A stretch of DNA of 64,000 nucleotides from Fragilaria radians. Taxonomy: Eukaryota > Bacillariophyta > Fragilariophyceae > Fragilariales > Fragilariaceae. A program made the translations under genes and the position numbers. Positions 57,071-64,000 of the stretch are shown piece after piece. The notes below the pieces were generated by a model that was not told where the DNA came from, searched no databases, and was given only the letters and a program-made list of their open reading frames with translations. Each line of letters starts with the position of its first letter. The first letter of the stretch is position 1. The stretch is taken from NCBI GenBank assembly GCA_900642245.1, contig CAAAJI010000027.1, positions 272,636 through 336,635 on the forward strand. Direction: 5' to 3'.

Positions 57071-59153
57071 TGTTTAGACACATATTATGCTTCTTCTCTA
57101 AGTCTTATTTCTCTATACTATCTTGCTGAAAGGTCCAGTAAGCTTTGCAATATCCTCCAATTGAAATTCCGTTTGCCATCCCTCCAAGATGCATTGTCTA
57201 AGTCAATCAATTCTTTTTTCAAGCTTTAATTTCAAATGTGGCTCATGTGTCAAAGCAAAAACAGGAATTGAATTTTTGAAACTTTGAAAAATGCATGACT
57301 GTTTGTAGAGGAGGGATTCAGTACTGTTGAAGGAGTCAGATTATTCAACAAGTGAATTGGAGCATCAGCTTCATGAAAACTATTGAAGCTGTCTTCCTCT
57401 ATTTGAATCACTAATATTCTCAGTGGTTTTGCAACACCAAACTCTAGTTAAAAATGTGCATCCACCTGAAAATTGTGGATAGGTTCCCTAATAATATACT
57501 CAGGTGAGTTTTGCTTATTGCATTGCCTTCTTGGATGTGTGCTATGCTACTTTCGGCGTTCCGGTCGTGACCTTCTGAATTATTTCGTTTTTGTAAAGAA
57601 TCTTGATGGTCAGAGTCATACTGTGATAAGTGATTCATAGAATTTCTTTCTTTCATGAGTACAATAAGAAATATGTTGCCAAGTAACTAACTTTTTCATG
57701 CTTGACTTATTTTGTGCCTTTGCTTATATCATACACGTGGAATTGGCATTACCTTGCTTTTTTCTATCTGGTGAGGTATGACTTTCTGTTACCGACTCAT
57801 GTTCATCATGATGCTCTGAGGTAGTTGTTTGGATAGTGTATTTAGGTTAACACTCATGTTATTGTAGATTATTGGTTCAAATTTTAATCTAAAGGTCCTT
57901 GGGGCTTAATCACGCGAAAGCATTTCATGGCCAGTACCCCATGTTTTGCTATTCACGCACATTCAGAGTTCTAACCATCAATTCAATTGAACCAAGCTTG
58001 GAGCACTGTGGATCAAGAATTATGGACTTACTTGATTGCATGCCGCAAAGACTTCTCGGTTGAAATGTTAACACGATAATTTGTTAACTTTCCGAATTAC
58101 TTGGATACTTTGTTTTGAGGTAGAGTATAATCTCCTTTCATAATTTTGATTAGAAGTTGATCTTTAGTTATAAATTCGGAGACAATCTCTCCTGCATAGT
58201 TTTCAGGCCTTAAACCATTTATGTTGTCTCTTGCTTCTTAGTCATGCCCAAATTACATTTTATGTGGAATGGTTGTACAATTCTCTCATAGAGAAGGGTA
58301 AAGTCAACTAACCCAGTCATCTGCCAATCTCCTTCACTTAGCCCTTTTCAATCGTGGACACTTCTCTCCCAAGCGCCAAGTGCAACCTTAATCACAACCC
58401 CAAATAAAGTTGTGCCTATCACTGCAACAACTTGCTAACTAGTGTCCCAACACCGGCTGCTCCTACAACATGATTGGTGTCCCAATATCTGCAGTTCTAG
58501 TTGTTGCTCCTGCTGCTTCGTGTTCCATCACAACTCCTACAACTTCAGGTTATGCAATTGTTGATATAAGCATTGTATTGACATCAATTGCTCCAAGAAT
58601 AACGGTTTTCAGAGCATCATTTCCTATGGGATGTCACAACAACTCTTACACTGTAGTTTTCTTCTACAATCACTTTAACCGGAGTTTCATTTTCACCAAC
58701 TCCCAATGGCCTCCCAAAGCTGCTAGATTTTCCTGCACCTGCTCAATGCAATATGCCATCAACTGAATTCTATTTCGTTAAAAAATTACATTTTGCACCA
58801 TATCGATTATGTTATATTGTTGATTCAAATATTTTGACTCTTTTGTTGCTTAACACAACCTCTCTTAAGGCTCATCTTTCATACTTTGATTTACATGCAG
58901 GGTCAAATTCAAAATCTGTAGTTTGTTCATGTTTTATTACTCATTCCTTCATTTTCGTTTTTTCCATGTAGCTTTTGCGATACGCATTGATTAGCCATAA
59001 TTTATTTCACGCGTCACCACCCAAGGTTATCCTCTTCAGCTAGGTAATACATTAGATGTAGACATGCACATTTTTACAAAATAATAACAAAGGTATATCA
59101 TGGGGTTAATGGCTTATTTTAAATGTGACATTATATAGAATAGCAGAAACAAA
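57071..59153. other. Intergenic, possibly more copia debris
   Basis: About 2.1 kb. The left part on the minus strand may extend the copia relic (frame 57656-57444), but I recognise no domain. Frames at 58470-58971 (+) have no family features. The right end is the MIOS 3' flank. Confidence 0.35.
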
Positions 59154-62100
59154 TCATTCCTTATTTTCTATTTTTTTCAATGCTACCGACTTCAGTTTCT
59201 TGATCCCATCTAATTGGCACTTGCAATCACATCCACTTACTGGACATGTATCGTGGTTGGCAAACCAACCCACCAAATGATGAGCATGTCCACCATGTTT
59301 GCACCGCATACACCATGTGAACCACTCAGCAAAGGGTAGACTCCCTCCCAAAATGGTTGTTTTGCTACTTGAATGGGAAGAGGTGACGGAATTTCCACTG
59401 CCACCTCCAGTAGTACTGTCAACCATAACAACACCACGATTGTGAAGTTCCTTTTGAGGATTTAAACAACCCAAAGGAAGTAGGCAGATGGAACATCGGG
59501 GAAGAGGTTTTCGGCATCGTGGACAACAGGAAAGTACAGATTTAGATTGAGAGGCAAGCCACTGATTGGATGTTGCTCCGTCCTGCTTTCGAGAGCGTAA
59601 GAGTGAAACAGAACAATAATTACATCGAACGTCCATTTGCCCCGGAATAGATGTCGCCAAAATAAAATCAGGGTCGAGCTGTTTCGACTTTGGTTTATTT
59701 CCTGTTTTCGATTTTGAAGCCGCTGCATCCTTGGATGAATACATCCTTGTTGCTCCAGTAGTTTTGGATATGGCAATGGTTGCTTGAAGTCTTCGCAATC
59801 GTTCCGCTCGGTCTACATCCAACATTGATCGAGATTCCCACATCTGCCAAGTGTTGAGAAGGTTACGGTAGGAATCGAGCCATTCGGAACATACTCTTCG
59901 TTCGATAGTCCACGAATCTGGAAAAGGGACTCGACAGGTGACAAGTGTGGCCGTTTGGATGTCCCCCGTTTGATCCACGTACGCTTGTAGGATCTTGATT
60001 CCATCTGGTGTGAGTCCAGTAATGAGAAGTCCCTCCAAATTTCCGTCCTGTTGAAATGATTCTACCCATTGACGCAGTTGTGACTGGAGCTCGCTCCGAC
60101 GCAGGAAGCGACAAGCGAAACCTATTCGATCCAATAGACTAATCTTAGAATCTTGGAGGATGCAGTTCAATTGTTCTGATGCATTCCTCGCTGACAAAAA
60201 GCGCAGCATAGCATCTAGATAGGGAATACCTGGATTTTTGATGTCACCAGTCTCTCCTTGTTGAAGGTCAGTTCGGGTTCGCAGTCGCGAGCAAGCTGAT
60301 TCCCAAACCTTGGTCGTATTATTTCGACTGTAACCAGCAATTCCAATGGAGACGATTTGTAAAAGCATGGGATTCTGGCAGTTAGGCGCCTGACTACCAT
60401 CGTCGAGAGCTTGAACAGCAAGAGCTAAATTGTCGTGCCAGATTGCCAAGGCAGCAGCGCGCTCGTATTCTCCCCGTTGCTGTTGGCAGTCCACCCAAAA
60501 TGGACTTTCAGCTGAAAAGTCTGCAATAGAAGTCCACCCACAGGCACCCAACGCGGCGATTCTCGCGGGATCTGATGAGTCATAACAACCCAGTGGAAGG
60601 GATGTTGTATTGTGAAGTATGTCCTCACGATCTGTCTCTGCAGTAGAGTCCATCATCTGCAAAAGATTTAAAACTCCACCATCCGTCAAGGCATTAGCCG
60701 GATTTAAGTTTTCTGGAGGCTTGGTTTCTAGGCGATCGATCCAACGCCATAGATTTACTAGAGACTTGTTTGTGAGGTTGCCTTCTTCCAAAGGAGAATC
60801 CTTCAAGATGATTCGAATGTTAGATGATGCATCGATTGAGTATCGTTCAGGCTGATCACAGCTTGCTCGTCGCTTCATAACGAGAGAGATATCGCTTTGA
60901 GGGAGTACACCCGTAGCTTTCCAAATATGGTTCTGAAAGCCATGAAGGATATGACCGTCTCGTTTGGAAATGGCAACAGGCGCATGAGTGTGAAGTGAGA
61001 CATCTCGAACTGACTTGTCTTGTAGAACAACCAAAAATCGTTCTTGTTGATTTGGAACCATGGTCATATCAAGGATGGGTAACGGCACATGGGTTTGATC
61101 CAACAATGTCGGCTTTTGTGTCACGTCATAATGCAAGACTCGATTATGTATGGCAATAGACAGTACTCCTGGTCGACTCCATTCGATAGCAGTGATGGAT
61201 GGATCCACATTCCAAGTGAATACAGGATCTTCCGACTGCCGTAAGTCCCAAAGTTTAACTGTTCCACGTTCCGTGTACGTGGCCAATATTTGGTCATTGT
61301 CATTACCCCCACCTCGACATTTCATTCCCCGTACCGATTCAGCTTCGTAGAGTACGGTATTTTGCGGTGAGGAGCTGACACGTAAGTCATAGAGCTGTAG
61401 CGGTCGAAGCGGACAGCTAACCGCCAGTGTTTGTCCGTGATGCATCCAAGCCAAGGATGTAACAGTAGAATTATGACAGACCTTGAGCCAAGGAGTTAAA
61501 TGCGATGTATTGGTGGCGGTAGTGGAGGTAGATGAAACAGATTGTGAGACGTCCCATACAAGACATCCAAATCCAGTGTCACGGGATTTGTTGCGAGATC
61601 CATGCGTTGCTTGAGCATGGCTTTGATTGATACTATTCATATTGTTGTTCGTAGTACCCATAGTCGTGGCTGGAGGAGAAATACCAGCTGTGATTGATTG
61701 ATAGTTAGAAACATTGGCCACAGTAGAAGGTGAAGAGGATAAGGTAGAAGCAGAAGAGTTGGGTAAACCGGATATAGATGTGCCAGTACTCAATCCCAAT
61801 GCGACATGATGCGGATGATTTGGTCTGAAGGCTACCGCAGTGGCAAAACGTTTGCTGTTTCCCCGAATTGAAAATTGTTCTTGTGTGGGAAGTGACGAGG
61901 AAGAGTCATGAGGAAAAGAATGAAGACAAAGATTTCCAGTGGATAGTCCTGTTGCAAGAATATGTGACTTGTTGGATAATGATGACGTGGAGGACCAAGC
62001 GAGACATGTGGCAGTCATGGAAGGCCCCAGATGTGGTGATAGACGAGATACTTGTTGGAGTTTCGTTTGCCACAATCTTCCTTCGATCCGTCGATTGATG

Positions 62101-62708
62101 TTTACTGGATGAAATTGAAGACGATGCATCTGACATAACATGGCACCGTGTTTAACCTTGTAGTTCCAATCTTCATCATAAAGATTGATGGTAGCAAAGG
62201 AGTTTGGATCATATGGACATGTTTCTATGGCCACGAAGGAAGTTGTTGGTGTCCAGAACGATGATGGTTGTTGTTGTAGTGTGGTTGCTTTTTGTTGTTG
62301 CTGAAACGCTATTTCTCTTGGATCTCGTTGTGGTAATGTATTCTTTGTTGTAGATGTTTCTTGCTGTTGTTTTATTAGTGCTGTGTCGTTGAATTGCTGT
62401 TGTTGCTGCTGTTGCTGTCTATAAAAGTGTTGTTGTTGTGTCGAGTGTGAACTATTTCTATCCAGTGCACGTACATTCGAAGTTGCTTCCGTACTCGTAC
62501 TTGTGTAATCCCGAATAATTGTACCAGTGCTAGAATGCCGCCGTTCCGAGGATGAAGGCGTAGTCGTCATTGTCCTTGTTTCCGTCGTCGATCCCAAAAG
62601 AGGTGGATACCATGCTGTTGGAGGTACCAATGATATATCCTGAGAAGTCAGAATTGACGATGGTGATGTAGAGGAGGAGGTAGACGAAGATGAAGACGAA
62701 TTTGACAT
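59154..62708 (-). CDS. MIOS: MIOS/Mio, GATOR2 complex subunit (WD40 plus zinc-ribbon)
   Basis: Single-exon protein of 1,184 aa from the ATG at 62708. The first ~160 residues are Ser/Thr/Gln-rich and disordered, with a Gln run (HFYRQQQQQQQQ). WD40-like repeats occupy ~190-620 (for example FGCLVWDVSQ, VTSLAWMHHGQTLAVS, GTVKLWDLRQSEDPVF). A helical middle follows (WVDCQQQRGEYERAAALAIW). The C-terminus is the Mio zinc-ribbon/RING-like module (~1020-1180) with many Cys/His: RCNYCSVSL, CCPRCRKPLPRCSICLLPLG, WFTWCMRCKHGGHAHHLVGW and CPVSGCDCKCQ. This order and the C-terminal signature identify MIOS (yeast Sea4), a GATOR2 subunit that relieves GATOR1 and so activates TORC1 in response to amino acids at the lysosome/vacuole. 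It is longer than human MIOS (~875 aa), mainly through low-complexity inserts. Confidence 0.93.
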   Translation of the reverse strand: MSNSSSSSSTSSSTSPSSILTSQDISLVPPTAWYPPLLGSTTETRTMTTTPSSSERRHSSTGTIIRDYTSTSTEATSNVRALDRNSSHSTQQQHFYRQQQQQQQQFNDTALIKQQQETSTTKNTLPQRDPREIAFQQQQKATTLQQQPSSFWTPTTSFVAIETCPYDPNSFATINLYDEDWNYKVKHGAMLCQMHRLQFHPVNINRRIEGRLWQTKLQQVSRLSPHLGPSMTATCLAWSSTSSLSNKSHILATGLSTGNLCLHSFPHDSSSSLPTQEQFSIRGNSKRFATAVAFRPNHPHHVALGLSTGTSISGLPNSSASTLSSSPSTVANVSNYQSITAGISPPATTMGTTNNNMNSINQSHAQATHGSRNKSRDTGFGCLVWDVSQSVSSTSTTATNTSHLTPWLKVCHNSTVTSLAWMHHGQTLAVSCPLRPLQLYDLRVSSSPQNTVLYEAESVRGMKCRGGGNDNDQILATYTERGTVKLWDLRQSEDPVFTWNVDPSITAIEWSRPGVLSIAIHNRVLHYDVTQKPTLLDQTHVPLPILDMTMVPNQQERFLVVLQDKSVRDVSLHTHAPVAISKRDGHILHGFQNHIWKATGVLPQSDISLVMKRRASCDQPERYSIDASSNIRIILKDSPLEEGNLTNKSLVNLWRWIDRLETKPPENLNPANALTDGGVLNLLQMMDSTAETDREDILHNTTSLPLGCYDSSDPARIAALGACGWTSIADFSAESPFWVDCQQQRGEYERAAALAIWHDNLALAVQALDDGSQAPNCQNPMLLQIVSIGIAGYSRNNTTKVWESACSRLRTRTDLQQGETGDIKNPGIPYLDAMLRFLSARNASEQLNCILQDSKISLLDRIGFACRFLRRSELQSQLRQWVESFQQDGNLEGLLITGLTPDGIKILQAYVDQTGDIQTATLVTCRVPFPDSWTIERRVCSEWLDSYRNLLNTWQMWESRSMLDVDRAERLRRLQATIAISKTTGATRMYSSKDAAASKSKTGNKPKSKQLDPDFILATSIPGQMDVRCNYCSVSLLRSRKQDGATSNQWLASQSKSVLSCCPRCRKPLPRCSICLLPLGCLNPQKELHNRGVVMVDSTTGGGSGNSVTSSHSSSKTTILGGSLPFAEWFTWCMRCKHGGHAHHLVGWFANHDTCPVSGCDCKCQLDGIKKLKSVALKKIENKE

Positions 62709-64000
62709 CAACGCTGTTTACCTGAAACTTATAATGCCATCACATACTCGTCCTTATAACGACGGTACCAAATCCAAAACAGCGTACTAAAAAGCTACAG
62801 GACGACATGACAAGGCACTTCTGCGATATTTTGATTATCAAGCTTAAAATTTAGAGTCCTGTCTTTGGCATAGGAGTTACCTGCCAAATGGATTCAAGAC
62901 TATATATTGCAAGATTTGTAAATACCAAGATCTTCAGAATTTCATTCTTTCGGTGAAGCCGACGGAATAATTGTACAATACAAAATTTCAGTACTATTGA
63001 ATTCTTCTTACGCAACATATTCTTAACAACATACTTCAAATATTGCAAAATATGGCTTACAATGTTTCAGATAGGATGTGTGTTTTCTTTCCAATCAATT
63101 CTTTAGCACTTACTGATCCATCATGCCAATCTTAATTGGATGCATTGAAATCTTATTTTTTCAATCATTGTAAACTTTCTTTTGGAATTTACAACAAGGG
63201 TTGCACTCTTTCTTCAACTACTCAGTTGAATTTCGTTTATATTAGGGGAATCTTACCACAGGACTATACTAACAGATGACGTATCATACATATGAAATGT
63301 TTTTTGGTTGCTATCTTCAACTTTTGTCTTGTCTTAGACAGCTCATTAATTACTTGTCATAGGACGTCATTAATTGACTTTACTCTAAGCATTGCAGCAT
63401 TCTTCTCCATTGCAGGTTCCTATCTTACTTCTTTTCGCATCCAACGACACTACGCAATCTGAAATCAAATTAGTCTCTTTGCAAAACCGCGGGAATCGAA
63501 AGGAGGAAATTTAAAAATGAATGTCCCATATCGCACGAATCATTGTATATCTATTATAAAATATGAAAGAATCCACATGGTGTTGAGTACGGGACTCCTG
63601 AAAATGCCGTAAATTTAATAGGGAATTTAAAGCACCGCTATTACAGGTCATCAATCGATTTCAATGACCATAAGTGGACTCATAGGAAAGGCTAATGGCC
63701 AAGTTGCTATGGCCAAGTTGCAAAGAACTGAACGGAAACATTCACTCCACAGAAAAATATTTTATTTTAAGGGAAAAGTTATTCTTTGCATTAGGCGGAC
63801 AACGCTCCAAAGCCAAATTGTTATTTGAACAAGGTCTTTAGTTTGAATTATTTCAGCATGATCGGTGATGTAACTTAGATGACAAAATCTGAGACAGATG
63901 AACTAACATTTTTGAATTTTTAGAAATAACACAAAACACTAGGCAAGGCTTCATGGACAAGGTAGATAATACTAAGCAGGATTAGAAGCTTCCAGCAGAC
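62709..64000. other. Intergenic, 5' flank of MIOS to window end
   Basis: AT-rich, with no gene I can support. ATGGCCAAGTTG occurs nearly in tandem at ~63694-63721 (GCTAATGGCCAAGTTGC and CTATGGCCAAGTTGC). The MIOS promoter should lie just right of 62708. Confidence 0.4.

Overview
This window is nuclear DNA of a photosynthetic stramenopile, very probably a diatom. The evidence is a fucoxanthin chlorophyll a/c (FCP) antenna gene, several precursors with a signal peptide followed by the plastid-import phenylalanine at the cleavage site (A|F or G|F), short GT-AG introns of 73-83 nt, Ser/Gln/Asn-rich low-complexity tracts, and old Ty1/copia and Ty3/gypsy debris. The species cannot be named from the sequence. 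Intergenic DNA is AT-rich and gene density is low, about a dozen genes in 64 kb. There is no operon structure, CRISPR array or recognisable tRNA/rRNA gene.

Layout. 1-727 (-): N-terminal part of a Rieske oxygenase resembling choline monooxygenase, cut by the window edge. 1.2-2.1 kb: dead copia gag. 2943-6470 (+): a one-gene fusion of a ViaA-like vWA protein and a RavA-like MoxR AAA+ ATPase, with a signal/plastid-type leader and two apparent frameshifts. 6.9-7.6 kb: dead gypsy pol. 8892-14849 (+): separase, with a SAP-like motif just before the peptidase domain. 14.9-22.5 kb: gene-poor, with gypsy and copia scraps, a 16-bp minisatellite, and a three-unit array of about 0.9 kb per unit whose first unit overlaps a small unknown reading frame. 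22790-26035 (+): three-exon SF1 helicase of the IGHMBP2/SMUBP2 type. Its 3' third is repeated at 28169-29282, right after a 20-N assembly gap; this looks like a second haplotype placed in tandem. 29376-31668 (-): ABC-F ATPase with one homopolymer frameshift. 34455-35116 (-): FCP antenna protein. 37596-38054 (+): shared RNA polymerase subunit RPB6/RPABC2.

41513-42415 (+) and 42849-43700 (-) are a convergent pair of precursors with A|F plastid signals, one DUF3119-like and one unknown. 44152-45720 (+): secreted serine carboxypeptidase (S10). 46.4-51.4 kb: gypsy remnants and related LTR-like copies, with a macro-domain gene (50094-50750 +) among them. 53647-55251 (+): mitochondrial pyruvate/branched-chain dehydrogenase kinase. 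56.4-57.1 kb (-): dead copia reverse transcriptase. 59154-62708 (-): MIOS, a GATOR2 subunit.

The genes do not form one pathway. They are unrelated housekeeping, plastid and mitochondrial functions. The strongest leads for new biology are the ViaA-RavA fusion with a plastid-type leader, the SAP motif in separase, the enlarged Rieske linker, the unknown plastid-targeted protein, and the partly coding tandem array. Three frameshifts in otherwise conserved genes each fall at a homopolymer run, so assembly error should be excluded before they are interpreted.
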